From positions 43,896,001 to 43,960,000 of the forward strand of contig CM060731.1 in assembly GCA_030704615.1 (NCBI GenBank): a stretch of 64,000 nucleotides of DNA, read 5' to 3'. Shown in pieces: positions 45,791 through 57,432 of this stretch. The stretch's first letter is position 1, and each line of letters begins with the position of its first letter. The DNA comes from Takakia lepidozioides (lineage: Eukaryota > Streptophyta > Takakiopsida > Takakiales > Takakiaceae). The notes beneath the pieces were generated by a model. It was not told the origin of the DNA and ran no database searches. It saw only the letters and a program-made list of their open reading frames with translations. The translations under genes and the position numbers were made by a program.

Positions 45791-45960
45791 ACTTGGATGA
45801 CGTAGATGACATTGGATACTTGGGCCAACGGCACAAGCCCTGGAGGTCACACTTGGGCGTAGACATAGGATACGCACTTGAATGCATAGGAGATTGCACT
45901 TGGGCTTAGATGACCCTGGACACTTGGGCCAACGGCACAGGCTACCCAAGTAAATAATTA

Positions 45961-46439
45961 AAATTACCACCAAATCATTAATATGCCTTTAATTTAGAAG
46001 CATACTTGATTTGCAAAGTAAATATTCTGATGCAAAATTCAGACTAATTTGCATTACATAATAATATTGCGGATTTTAGTATGCACATTGCAAAGTGAAA
46101 CGAGCCTCATTGTCAAACATGCCAGCATCTGCAATGAGGTCCTCCTCTTCATCAATCATATTGTCTTCCGACAAAAAAAAAACTTTGATCCCTTGCTCAA
46201 CCACATTGCAATCCGTCCGCACGTCATCCGGCCCATCATTTAATAGCACTAATTTGTCGGGGTTGTGAATGCCAAGTCGACAGAGGTCGGAGTCATGAGC
46301 TTGTCGGGCACGATGTAGCTTTGCAATGGCAGTGAGGAGCGAACTTCGGATGCTAGTGAGACCTCCCAATAAAATAGGCATATGTGCCTGCACTTGTTGA
46401 CCCAAAAAGACATCGATCCTTAATCATTCTTGGTGCTGA
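45961..46439. other. Unassigned DNA with a minus-strand open frame
   Basis: The minus-strand frame 46405-46076 (LLTAIAKLHRARQAHDSDL ... EEEDLIADAG) is acidic toward its end and unrecognised. It may belong to the same decayed locus as the F-box pseudogene beside it. Confidence 0.3.
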
Positions 46440-46785
46440 AGATCACTTGTTGGTCTCTAGATTTCACCTCCATACCATGTAGCCTCTATGTCCACAACCA
46501 AAAAGCTGCATTCCTGCAACTGTTGGCTCCTTGTTTGACACTTCGACAACATGTATAACTATTCTTCCTTGATCTCCACCCATTTTTGAGTCTCAAGGAC
46601 GTCATTGCGGCCTTCGTCATCGACCACCGATAAGCATTCTGCCATTTCTTACAAACACCTTTCAACGGTAGATAGTACGAGCGAGGCACCCGCGCGATAC
46701 CTTCCAATACCACATGGTATGTCAACCCCAGAGTCAGGACGTTTGTCATTCGACCGGTCCTCTCTCTGATGGGATGCCACGTTTT
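46440..46785 (-). pseudogene. F-box protein pseudogene (kelch-type N-terminus)
   Basis: On the minus strand, TYHVVLEGIARVPRSYYLPL and KGVCKKWQNA match the F-box of plant kelch-type F-box proteins. F-box proteins recruit substrates to SCF ubiquitin ligases. Downstream the reading shifts: LKNGWRSRKNS continues out of frame into a SKCQTRSQQLQECS-like stretch with stops. No kelch repeats follow. It is a truncated relic. Confidence 0.55.
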
Positions 46786-47029
46786 GCAGATTCGCTAAGT
46801 TTTTCGACAATTCCCAGATAAATAACGATTGTCATGTTTTGGCAGCACAATGCCGAAATTGCCTTCTTAATGAATAAAAAACCAACGAAAAATAAATTGT
46901 ACCATTTTATGCATCTACATGGCCACCACATATTTTGGAAGCGGTAGGCTCTGACTTAGGCACACTGGACCTGCCAATGAAATTCTAGAACCTGGATTTG
47001 CATACCCTGAAATTGCCTTAAGGAAAGTA

Positions 47030-48056
47030 AGTGGCTTGGGTATTCCTTAGCAGTATGACCAGCGGCAGGAGGCTACACCAAGCACTCAGGCAACAGAAGC
47101 TCCTGGCCCCAGTACCTATACTCAAGTGGTGAACCCTGCAGTGGCCAGCGGCAACACACCACAACTGGTGGAAGTTCCAGAATCTATGAATCGGGCAGAA
47201 AATAGGGGCAAGCAAATCACATAAGTATCTTTTGAGGCAGTACCAAGAATCGTTCCTGCACCACCAAGTCTTGAGAAGGGGGCAGAGAAGGGGGCATAGA
47301 TCTTTGGGGGACTTCTGGAAAGTGCTCGCCCCCACCACAAACTCTGTTTCATTACTACCATATCTGTAGGTATTGTTTTCCCTTACGAGCTGGGTTGCCC
47401 ACATTTGCGTTAGGGGAAACTATATCCATTATGGCCTTTGCATTAGTTTGGCAAGCAGGGCCACTGGAATACCAAAAGCTTTTGGCCTTCATGATAATTG
47501 TTGGCCACTTAAAAACAACAGTATCTGAGGTAGCTGACATAGTTGCAGGAAGCATTCCATACTATGCAGGTGCGTGTTTTCTCATGCGTTCATAGGTCGA
47601 ACGGCAGAAGCAAACATAGAGGTTTGCAGATTATGCCAGAAATGACAAATTGGCTCTTCCACCCCTTTGTGTAATTCCAAGAGGAGAGCCAGAATTCATG
47701 ATATAGGGTTGTCCCCGATACAGGGAGATTCTTAATAGGGCTCTGGAGCAGCTCCGCATGACAATCAATGAGGACCATGTGTTTCACCGCGGACAAACAA
47801 CGCATACTTGGTTGGTATAGACAAATGCAACGAAGCATTGGCCGAATTACACTAAGCATGAGATAGCACATTATCTCAATGGTATCAAGACACGAGTTAC
47901 GGCCATGCTACAATATAAGCGGCTGGATCATACAGGCCGTATGCAGCACTGCCAGGGTCAGAGGAGGAGAATACGATCCGTAGACCTACATGATGGGATG
48001 TGGAGGGTGAATGCAGGGTTGACTGGACCAAAATGGACGTTACCAGCACAGTTTTA
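47030..48056 (+). pseudogene. Degenerate open frame, family unrecognised
   Basis: One plus-strand frame reads FADYARNDKLALPPLCVIPR, GCPRYREILNRALEQLRMTI, NEDHVFHRGQTTHTW, KHEIAHYLNGIKTRV and GLTGPKWTLPAQF with only a few stops (near 47703 and 47818). Upstream, 47395-47595 reads ALVWQAGPLEYQKLLAFMII in another frame. The composition looks like once-coding DNA, perhaps a mobile element. I recognise no domain. Confidence 0.35.
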
Positions 48057-48960
48057 GATGACTGCAATTGATGGTGTCATCAATTGAAATTGAATTAACT
48101 CATTAAAACCAGCAAATATATATGTCACTGAATTCCTAGCTTCAATACGCACCCATAGCAACTCTCCAATCATGAATCCGATAAGAAATGACTCCGCTAT
48201 GGACTTTTGAACACCGTCATTGTGGACTGTTACCGCAATGAATGGAATTACAATGGACTTAGTTCTCCTATGTGCCATTGGGTGAAATTTGGACATAAGG
48301 TGGCCATTTTGGTCCACATCATAGGTATATATTTGAAGTGGCAAAATAATTTGTCATTTGACTCATATGGACTAATATATGTAAAACAAATAGGCGTTTT
48401 TTGAAAAGTCCATAGCTCATCTTGGCTTTTGGATTTTGGGTGTCATTTTTTTTCTAGAATATAAAAACCTATAATCTTCAATGGCTAGGTGTCATATTGA
48501 AATGTTTTTGTAAACTCTAATTTTTAGTTTTTCATAATTTCTCTAAATAATAGACTAAAATGTTTAATGAATTATATCTTTAATATTTGGGGTAGGACGC
48601 TTTACTAAATATGTTTAGTATACCATTATCTATCATTAAAAAAAAATTTGGGATAGTATCATCAACTTTTGTTTTTTGGTCATGGACTTTCATGGAGCAG
48701 GATCTGCCGTTTTTGGTCCACTCAACCCTGCAACTGCCCTGGAGCCCCAGGACACACGGAGGAGGTTCGGTTCTCAACCACACCGCTCACCTTCCCAACC
48801 AAAAGATGTCGCGTCAACTCCCCAGCAACAGAGGCAGCAGCGAAGATGAACCATTGGACACTGCCTTTTCGCAGAGGGGAGGATAGTGTACACCAGGTGG
48901 AGCAGCCACAGCTAGCATAGCGGCAAAGATAGAGGCAGAAGGGAAGTACCCCTATTTTTG
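48057..48960. other. AT-rich unassigned DNA
   Basis: No supported gene; short frames at 48611-48920 lack any recognisable domain. Confidence 0.3.
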
Positions 48961-49145
48961 ACGATTACAGCATAGACCATAGCCATAGCCATAGAGCACT
49001 ATGAGCTGTCTATGGTGATCATAGGCAGAGGCCATCCATAGACAAGTCACTATGATACGACTATGGTAACCATAGCCATACACAATAGACATAGCCATAG
49101 GGCACTGTGAGGCATCTATGATGACCATACCCATAGACCGATCAT
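48961..49145. repeat. CATAGCCATAG short repeats
   Basis: CATAG/CTATG pentamers recur about 25 times in both orientations (ATAGCCATAGCCATAG, CTATGGTAACCATAG). This makes a low-complexity stretch that can fold on itself. Confidence 0.7.
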
Positions 49146-50802
49146 AGACAAACGGTTGATCATAGAGGAGTTAATAAACTCCCCCGCAGGAGTTATTTCA
49201 TCATAGGCTATGATGGCGGTTAGGGAAACCGTGGAGCATTTAAGACAGACACAAAGTTGTAAAGGGGATCGTTGAACAACACTTTGTGGAGGGGGTCCTG
49301 AGTTATGATACAGCCTTAGGCCTGCGTGTAAGAGTCTACGCATCTGTTCCAAAGTAGGATGCACTTAGTCGACGGAGCGTGATGAGGGACAGGGAGCCTT
49401 GTATTCATTGCTATGAGCTGATATTGATGATCTTATTTGGAAACCATACTTGTGTCTTAATACTTTGATTACTTAAGATAGAAATGATCTCAACATCTGG
49501 GTGCATATTGAGATCCCATGCACATAGGAACATGCCTGATATACAAATTTCAGCTCTATGGCACACCTAAGTAGAGGGTTGTAGCTACTGAAGCCAGTGA
49601 AGACCCTTACACAGATCACATGAGCTACCTTCACTAAGGAGAACCAACCTATCTAGGTAAAGGATACCCAAGTTCACTAACGTCATGAAGCCTTGTTATA
49701 ACCAGAAGTATGAACCTTCATTAATCCACCATGATACCACCCGCAACAAGTCATGTCTACCGACTCTGAACAGCAGGAATACTTAAAGTATTCCAATTCC
49801 TCCTACCTTGAGTACTCGCCAAGATTGACGAAGGGATGGGTGTATAAAAATTGTACAACACTACATACCAAACCTAAACCCTATGCAACCCAACCATCCA
49901 ACTGCTAACCAGATTCATGACACTACGAAAATATTCCAGAGAGAATCATACACAAGCAGTGACCACCCAGCCTAAGTATTGATAGCCATGACAGAGAATG
50001 GCAACACTAAACAATGCCAACTAAGAAGACCAAACTAAGGAGTGATCAAACTTGTGAATCAAAACACCTTGGAAATGCAGCTCCCCAACAACATTTAAAG
50101 ATCATTGACACTCACTAATTCAAGCACTCTCTCATGAAAGAGGCTGCATGAGGCATGCAGAAAGTTCAACCCAACCGTCCCACTCTAAACTGCTTACATG
50201 TCCCTCCTTCCTGAGTGTCCTATTTCCCACATACAAGGTATTAAAGCAGCTGCTACACTACAGCTGAAAAGAAAACCCCTTCCATATAAAGCCTAAATTT
50301 GTCACTACATGTTAGTTTCTTATCTGCAGCCCTTGGTCAATCAATTGCACACCAGAACACACTCGTACTACCAATGATACAACATCAACTACATATACGA
50401 AATGACATAAACAAGAAATGCTACCACCAGATACTACAAAATACCATGTGGCCCAAATAACAAGCCATCAGCTGCATACAGCAGCCCTCAGCCCAATGAA
50501 CACATAACCACCAGATGCCCCAAAACTGCTGCGTGCTTCTCTCTTCAATTACAAAATTTCCAGTTCACCAAAACTCCAGAGTACAACATCCCTCCAACAC
50601 TTTTCCAATCTCCTCACTACATCAATTCTCCTCTTCCATCCTCTCTCTCCCTTTCCACATAACATCCCGCAATTCCAATTCTAGGATTTTCCACGATGAA
50701 CGTATCCCAGCATCCATTAGGGATGGAATACAAAAATTCATCATTGGACTTGAACAAATTCAAACCACAGACAAGAAAAAGAAAATGCACCAAGGATTCA
50801 CA
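49146..50802. other. AT-rich intergenic DNA
   Basis: No gene or clear element. The region from 49.45 to 50.5 kb has few long open frames and no repeats that I could match elsewhere in the window. Confidence 0.4.
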
Positions 50803-51369
50803 CTAAGTTGTGCTCTCAGATTCTACAAGGTGCCCCAGATGCTTGTGCTGATTGATTACCTGTGTGTAATTTCTCTTCAGACCGATGCCATGATGGCAGA
50901 TTCATAGTCAACTGTATGTTGCTAAGCTCAAGTATTACACAACCTTGGGCATCACAATTTGAAGCATACCTGAAGTTGGCTTGCTAATGTCTTCTACAAA
51001 CAGTCATTCTTTCACAAAGTGCTTGGCCGCTCCCGCGAAAAAATCTGTCTGGTTGAAATGAAGAGACCGAGTTGGCTTGATACATGCGCAGAAGCAGTAA
51101 TCAAACACATGTCAAGCTGAAGTCTCTGATGTGGTTTAACACTTATGAGAAAGTTTGTTTGCTGCATTACAATGGCTTCTATGCAAGTGGCTTTGAGTGC
51201 AAAGCTGGAACCTGGAGGGCTCTATTTGGCTATGCAGTTGCTTGATCTTTACTGGGACCACAACAGGAGAAGATGCAAGCGCATGGATTTTGTGTAGCTG
51301 CAAGTGCTAGCGCTCAGTACTTGTGTCCATGTTGCCAGCAATTGCCTCAACACTACAAGGTATTGCTTC
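50803..51369 (+). pseudogene. Copy of the middle of the cyclin-like gene
   Basis: It matches 17560-18077: intron DNA and the exon reading AKLEPGGLYLAMQLLDLYW. The exon has a stop (GTGTAG where the source has GTGCAG) and a 3-base insertion (CAG near 51317). It keeps about 43 bp (51000-51042) that the source intron lacks. Similarity stops at 51369, where retrotransposon sequence begins. Confidence 0.8.
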
Positions 51370-51639
51370 CGAGTCTGATGCAGACTGCATATATATCGCC
51401 TGGTTGTTCGGAGAAAACCAAGGCATGGAAGTGATGGTACACTCGGTAGCGACCGAGGCACTTCCAGAGTTCGAGTTGTTGACTGAGCTCTTTTCCATAT
51501 CCACCGAACAGGTTGGGCTACAGGGAACAGGAGATTCCTCAGGAGGAGAACGGCGAGATCATTGACATGAGAATCGTAGAGGAGGCTGACCTGTAGAGGG
51601 ATGTCATGAAACATAGCACCCCCTACATTCCATATTTGC

Positions 51640-52031
51640 AACAGGGTTCCAGCGGATCTCGGTTTGAGCCCGGATCAACCTTTACGTCAGAACCAACAAT
51701 GCAATTGGTCGACATGGCGGTCGGAGGAGAATCGCCCAAAATGGTGAAGGTTGGGTCCACTTGACATCTGAACATGCATTGGAATATCAAGCCTTGTTCA
51801 AAGAATTTCGGGACATCTTCGCGTGGTCCTACATTGAGTTGAAGGGGGTGCCTTCTTATGTGGCAATGCATTCCATTCTCCTGATTCCAAGAGCTACGCC
51901 ACGATGACAACGAGGGAGAAGAGTGAATCCCAATTTGGCGCTACTCATTAAGACAAAGATCAAAAAACTACTGGTCGCTGAGTTTATCTTCCTTGTAGAT
52001 ACATCGGCCTGGGTGTCCCTGATAACGGCTA
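51640..52031 (+). pseudogene. Gypsy element: start of reverse transcriptase
   Basis: EYQALFKEFRDIFAWSY, ELKGVPSYVAMHSI, then after a frame change VNPNLALLIKTKIKKLLV and EFIFLVDTSAWVSLI. This is the RT N-terminus of an Athila/Tat-like gypsy lineage (FAWSY, KLL.A.FI, WVS). It is cut at 52031 by the next LTR element. Confidence 0.65.
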
Positions 52032-53400
52032 TGTTACGAGGGACAGACAACGAGGGTCACAACGGGACATACCGGGTAGTGATGGACGTACACTACCTGG
52101 CCATAGGCAAAAGACGGCTAAGTACGCGGTACTTAGCAAATGGTGGGACAAGGGTACATTACCACGGGAGCAGTAGTGGGTAGTGTAGTAAACCATGGGC
52201 CGTGAACCACGATATCACACGGCCACGTTAGCATCGGCTTTAACCAATAGAGGGATTATTGGACCGTTTACCACTATGGCTCACGACCACTGCAACGAGT
52301 CACTTTTTTAGCAAACCTTTTAGGTTGCGTAGGCAGTTAGGCAAACGGTCATTAACGACCACAGACTGTAATGGCTCTTTCGAGCATAGTATAAAAAGGC
52401 TGCACGCAACTTAGAGGGAGAGCAATATGAGTATCAGTGATCAGTGTGTATTCAGGGACTCAGAGTGATTCAGTGTGTACTTCTATGATGGTGTGACAAA
52501 CTCTGAAGTAAAGCCATGCTATTCGAAGTATCTCTGTGTAGAGTGAATGTGAGATGGAGAGAATGTGCATTATGAGAGAACGTGAGATGGTGAGAATGTG
52601 TATCATCTCAGGATAGTTCTTGTTTGCATGAGTGGAATGACTTCAATCTTTACGACTAAGATCTCTCATGTCAAAGAGACTGTAAGTTGAGCTTAATCAA
52701 TAGGATTAAGCAGCCTCCAAGGAGATAAATTCATACGACGCTCATGGTTTAGCTATCCTTAAAACGATTCCTTCGTAATCATTTCTGAAAGCATACCGTC
52801 GGACAACCTTTGTTGCATGTCTTAGGAAATGGGCAGTAGTGCTACTAGCCTGTTTTGTCTAAGTCATAAACCAGCGGTTAACATTTGACGACCATACTGG
52901 GGACTAACGGTATGTTGAGTTCAAGTGTACTCAAGGAAGGATGGTTACTCAGTGATTTCTTGAAATCACGACAGAACGAGTCGACGGAAGCAAAAGAATG
53001 GAAAACATTCCTGAAAAAATTTCATGGCTTACCAATAGCAATACAATAGAAGATCTTTTTTTCAGTTGCGAAAGAAGATGACAAATGGGGATTGAAGGGA
53101 GGAGTGATCAGTATTACACGAGCACCTTGGGAATGTAGAATTAGAAGTGAAGAATGGTTGTCTCGTCTAGCTTTATTGATTACTCCAATCCCAATCAAAA
53201 AAGTTTGCTACACTAGTTATATTTTCAGAGAAGGATGTTCAAATTATGAATATTGTCACACGATCATAGAAGCAGTGGAGTACTGGATACCCAAAGACTT
53301 GTTGCAAGTCAGATACACTGAAAAATACAGATGGTATTATTGTGCCCATTAAAAGTTTGGTGATCAATCAGTAAAAAGGAAAATTAAGTCGTAATACGGA
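52032..53400 (+). mobile_element. LTR retrotransposon: 5' LTR and start of interior
   Basis: The LTR (52032-52883) begins TGTTACGAGG and ends GGTTAACA, so the ends form a TGTTA/TAACA pair. TTTGACGACCATACTGGGGA directly after it looks like the primer-binding region of TTGGCGACC-type gypsy elements. A short open frame (53092-53352, PWECRIRSEEWLSRL) follows without a known domain. No second LTR is found downstream, so the element is truncated. Confidence 0.6.
52390..52398 (+). promoter_or_regulatory. TATA box of the LTR
   Basis: TATAAAAAG lies in the middle of the LTR, as expected for the U3/R promoter of an LTR element. Confidence 0.55.
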
Positions 53401-53473
53401 TTCTGGCAAGATAGGGTAAATCTTGGAGAAAGGGTAGAGACCACTATAAATTTTCTTTACTGACATACCAAGA

Positions 53474-53566
53474 TTGTTTGTCGTGCGCATACATATCGCT
53501 ATACAACTACGTCGGTGTCCAAAACCACACAACACATGTGCACACCAAACACTAGTCTATCACTAG
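53474..53566 (+). repeat. CACTAG-rich repeat, left of gypsy B
   Basis: TGTCGTGCGCATACATATCG, then ACACATGTGCACACCAAAC and TATCACTAG. It matches 59992-60079 almost base for base. Gypsy B was inserted into this repeat. Confidence 0.75.
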
Positions 53567-54288
53567 TGTCGCGGCCCTTTGCCTTGAGGGCAGGGGGTCG
53601 GGACACATGAGGGGCTGCCCCTGTGGTGGGGGCATCGGCAACGATAGGTATGGGGGGCTGAAGCACCCTTGAGTGCCCAAGGCACTGAAGGAGGCGGAGG
53701 CGCTCACTAGGTGGAGCCCCGCACACCGAGTTGCGGTGGGGGTGGCTCCACAAGGGGTGGTGGTAGCTTAGCGGGACTTAGTGGGGGTGGCATAGGACTC
53801 ACCATGGAGACCTCGTGGTGTGAGTCGTGGGGAGTCTTGGGACTCATCACGGTCCATAGGGGCCATGGTGAGTGGGCCAAGACTCACCGCGACTCATCAC
53901 CGGGAGTCGAGGGTTTTCGTGGTGGTTCGCCATAAAATGGCATGGCTGGTTATGAAACCCCCGCGGACAGCTACAGAAGTATATATAGGGAGTAGTAACC
54001 CCGAGAACGGTGCAAGCCCGTTGGTGACCAAAAACTAGTGAGTAAGCGAGCGAGCCGGAAAGCGACCAAAGAGTGGGGAGCTGTTCCGGACTGCCATTTA
54101 CCAAAGGGAATTCCACTAGTCCCAAATAGGTGGAGGGTTTAGTGGGAAGCGAAAGGGGACCGTTATGTCCCGGTGAGCAGCCGAAGCTCCAAGTTGGCCC
54201 GGCGGCCAGGTTGGGAGTCAGGCGCGCGCATCAAAGCGAGTAACTATGACGTGTTGAAGGGGAGCTTACCGAAGGGAGGTGCGCGACA
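53567..54288 (+). repeat. 5' LTR of gypsy B
   Basis: TGTCGCGGCCC...GTGCGCGACA, 722 bp. TATATATA at 53980-53987 is the likely promoter TATA box. Confidence 0.9.
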
Positions 54289-54290
54289 CT

Positions 54291-54302
54291 TGGTATCAGA
54301 GC
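54291..54302 (+). other. Primer-binding site (initiator Met tRNA)
   Basis: TGGTATCAGAGC starts two bases after the 5' LTR and is the standard complement to the 3' end of plant initiator methionine tRNA. Confidence 0.9.
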
Positions 54303-54343
54303 TTAGAGTTCAGTACGCGATCGTCCTTGGGATTGGCCTCATA

Positions 54344-55837
54344 ATGGGATCGGGCAAGCCGAAGCGAAAGCGGAACGGCCCAAAAGATGATGATCCTGGT
54401 GAGCCCGATGGGGGCGACGTGTCACCGAGGCGGCCGTTTGAGGAAGCGATGAATGTTTCCGAAAACGAGGCCGCTCAAGAGCGGGAGGAATCCGAGGAGT
54501 CGGAGCCCGAGGAATCCTTGAGAGCTCCGACAAACCAAGAGATGCCTCCCATGCCGGCAGCCTTTTGGGAAGGGTTGTTGGCGCAGTTTGGCGGGACGTT
54601 GAAAGACGTGTTGAAGGTGGCTAATGCCACTTCCACTAAGGCAAAGTTTAAGGTGAAGCCTAAGGAACCCGGCACCTTCGAGGGCGTTCGAAATCGGAAG
54701 GCACTCAACACCTGGCTCCTGGAGCTAGAGCAGTACTTCCGGGCGGCCAAGTTGAATGACGAGGATCGGGTAAAAGTGGCTCCCACCTATTTGAGGGGCT
54801 ATGCTCAACAATGGTGGCAGAAACGCCTTCACGACCGAGGCCCAAGCCCGGAAACCTTGAACTGGAGTGGGTTCAAGGAATTGATGAAGAGACAGTTTGT
54901 GCCCCTCAACGCATCCTGGCTTGCCCGGGACAAGATGAGGAATTTGAAGCAAACAGATGACATTCGGGGGTATGTCCAGGCTTTCAATGTGCTGTTGCTC
55001 GAAGTCGCGGACATGGCAGAACCAGAAATGGTCTTCAACTTTGTGGCGGGGCTGGCCCCATGGGCCAGGCGGAAGTTGGAGGAGAAGCCACCCAAGACTT
55101 TGAACGAGGCAATTGAGAGGGCTGAATGTTTCTCGGATGTCCCTAAGGGTGAGAGACAAGGCCGTACGGAGCTGAACCACAAGAAGACCCGGCGGGAAGG
55201 TGACTCCTTCCGACCGGAAAAGAAGTGGGATAGGCCACGCGGCGACAATGGCATGTGGAAATCGAAGGGAGGACCTTCACACGTCAAGGCGGCACCCGGT
55301 GCTTCGAAAGGAAAAGCGGGTGGAGCGGCTTATGGCGGACAGAAGGCGACCTTTGATGGAGTGTGTTTCAATTGCGGGGAGCCCGGGCACATGGCCAAGA
55401 AGTGCACAAAACCTCGTCAATTGAACATGACTCGGGCAACCACGGAGCTGTCGGAAGATACCATCAGTCGCTTGGTGGAAGCGGTGGTTGCCACGACTTG
55501 CAAGGTAGGCAACTATTCTTGTGAGTTGTGTGAGGAAACTGGCGCCCTGCGTAAAGGGAGTCAGTTATTGTTCGTGGAAGGGATAATATCCGGAACTAAC
55601 GTGTCGTTGTTGGTGGACACAGGAGCGTCGCACTCCTTCATGGCGCCGGCGACGGCGCGAAAGTTGGGACTCCCGACAAGTGACGTGGGGGCCTCTATTG
55701 AGGTGCGTTCTGCCAAAGGAGAACCACAGTTGGCGACAAGGTTGGCGTTTGATGTTCCTCTTCAACTGGGGAGTTGGGAGGGACGTGAGAACTTCACCAT
55801 GTGCGAGATCGATGGAGTGGATCTCATTTTGGGATGA
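54344..55837 (+). CDS. Gypsy B gag and protease
   Basis: The start is ATG 54344 ([12 protein letters not shown]), the first ATG after the primer-binding site in a frame that is also open further upstream. An acidic N-terminus is followed by the gag domain ([62 protein letters not shown]). The zinc knuckle [14 protein letters not shown] lies at about 55367 and the retropepsin active site [12 protein letters not shown] near 55607. Gag forms the particle; the protease cuts the polyprotein. The frame ends at TGA in VDLILG, where a one-base loss shifts pol into the next frame. About 497 residues are encoded. Confidence 0.9.
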   Translation: MGSGKPKRKRNGPKDDDPGEPDGGDVSPRRPFEEAMNVSENEAAQEREESEESEPEESLRAPTNQEMPPMPAAFWEGLLAQFGGTLKDVLKVANATSTKAKFKVKPKEPGTFEGVRNRKALNTWLLELEQYFRAAKLNDEDRVKVAPTYLRGYAQQWWQKRLHDRGPSPETLNWSGFKELMKRQFVPLNASWLARDKMRNLKQTDDIRGYVQAFNVLLLEVADMAEPEMVFNFVAGLAPWARRKLEEKPPKTLNEAIERAECFSDVPKGERQGRTELNHKKTRREGDSFRPEKKWDRPRGDNGMWKSKGGPSHVKAAPGASKGKAGGAAYGGQKATFDGVCFNCGEPGHMAKKCTKPRQLNMTRATTELSEDTISRLVEAVVATTCKVGNYSCELCEETGALRKGSQLLFVEGIISGTNVSLLVDTGASHSFMAPATARKLGLPTSDVGASIEVRSAKGEPQLATRLAFDVPLQLGSWEGRENFTMCEIDGVDLILG

Positions 55838-57432
55838 CCTTTTTGAGCAAATCCGGAGCGGTCATAGATGGCCGCAAGAGAGTAGTCACGCTGCCATGTG
55901 GGAATGGTGGCGAGGTCTTACGAGTGTCGGAAACGCCCAAATCCGTGGGAGGGCGAATAAACATTCTATCAGCAAGGGAGTGGGCCGTGGAGGAGGCACA
56001 CGAGCCCCAGTTTTTGCTTTACATTAGAGAAGTGAAAGGAGAAGGCGATGGGGAGCCGAGCCCAGATTGGATCAAGGGGATTTTGGAAAAATACCAGGAT
56101 GTGATGCCGGAGGATTTACCAAGCGGCTTGCCACCGCGAAGAGGAGTTGACCACAAGATTGAGGTGATACCGGGATCGGAACCGCCTGCCAAGGCGCCCT
56201 ACCGGTTGAGCCATAGAGAGTTGGTCGAGCTGAAGACTCAGCTCAAGGATCTAATGTCAAAGGGGTACATCCGGCCGAGTAAGTCGCCTTACGGAGCCCC
56301 GGTGCTATTTGCAGACAAGAAGGATGGGACGCTGCGGATGTGTGTCGATTATAGGGCTCTGAATAAGGTGACTATCAAAAACCGGTACCCTTTGCCAAGG
56401 ATCGACGACCTCTTCGATTGGTTGGCAGGAGCGAATTTCAGCCGGATCGACTTGCGCTCCGGCTATCACCAAATTCGGGTGGCGGAAGGAGATGAGGAGA
56501 AGACCGCGTGCAGGACAAGGTATGGTTCATATGAGTTCTTGGTGATGCCTTTTGGGCTCACCAATGCACCAGCGACACTTAGCACGCTGATGAACAGCCT
56601 TTTCCAGGTGGTTGGATGACTTTGTGATCGTGTACATCGACGACATCTTGGTGTACTCGAAAACAAAGGAGGAACACCTGGAGCACCTCAAAAGGGTGTT
56701 CCAAAAGTTGCGGGAAGGGAAGCTGTATGCCAAAGCTTCAAAGTGCAAATTCGGGGTCACGAAAGTGGAGTTTCTGGGGCATGTGATTACACAGGATGGG
56801 ATCAAAATGGATGACAGAAAGGTGAGGGCGATCTTGGACTGGGAGCCTCCGACTTCGGTCCCGGGAGTGCGATCCTTCCTAGGACTCGCCTCCTATTACC
56901 GGAAGTATGTGAGAAATTTCGCCAAGATTGCGGGGCCGATGTCAGACCTTCTGTGTAAATCTAAAGTCTGGGCATGGAACACCTTTTGTGGCCAAGCTTT
57001 TGCTGAATTGAAGCAGCGGATGGCGGAAGCTCCAGTATTGAAAATCCCGGAGTTCGATCGTCCGTTTGAGATACATACAGATGCGTCGGACTTCGCGATT
57101 GGTGGTGTGCTGATGCAAGATGGACGTCCAGTGGCTTACGAAAGTAAGAAACTGAATGAAGTGGAGCGACGGTGGCCGACGCACGAGAAAGAGATGAAGG
57201 CAGTGGTGCACTGTCTTGAGCTCTGGCGCCACTATGTTGGTTCCAACCCAGTGAAGGTGTTCACGGACAATGTCACGGTGAAGTATTTTGCCACGCAGCC
57301 CAAGTTGTCCCCAAAACAACTTAGGTGGCAAGATACTTTGGCGGTCTTCGACGTGGATATCGAGTACAAACCGGGACGAGACAACGTGGTGGCCGATGCT
57401 TTAAGTAGAAAGCAACAGCTCTTGTTGGTGTA
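55838..57432 (+). pseudogene. Gypsy B reverse transcriptase and RNase H
   Basis: The frame open at 55801-56619 holds the RT fingers ([52 protein letters not shown]) and [13 protein letters not shown] small indel near 56605 moves to the frame with the intact catalytic box ([15 protein letters not shown]). FLGLASYYRKYVRNFAKI and RNase H follow (EIHTDASDFAIGGVL, E in RRWPTHEKEMKAVVH, KPGRDNVVADALSRK). The active-site residues are all present, so only the frameshifts disable it. At 57432 the reading jumps past the integrase. Confidence 0.9.

Larger units (their letters stand above)
42095..45960. repeat. Satellite-like array mixed with (GTTTT)n / tRNA-like modules
   Basis: Two units alternate. 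One is about 90-120 bp and is built from GCACTTGGGCTTAGATGACA, CACTTGGGCCAACGGCACAG, GCTACCCTAGAGGTCGCAC and TTGGATACATAGGAGATTGC; it is repeated many times with gaps. The other is the (GTTTT)n module starting near 42099, 42834, 43646, 44301 and 45337. Copies differ by indels, so it is an old, disordered array. No coding frame in it is credible. Confidence 0.8.

Noticed and set aside
42356-45973. Several open frames of 70-150 residues in the satellite array
   Set aside because: They occur because the repeat unit lacks stops in some frames. The same residues repeat with the unit and show no protein-like conservation.
48961-49145. CRISPR-like direct repeats
   Set aside because: The CATAG units are pentamers in both orientations without fixed spacers, in a plant nuclear context.
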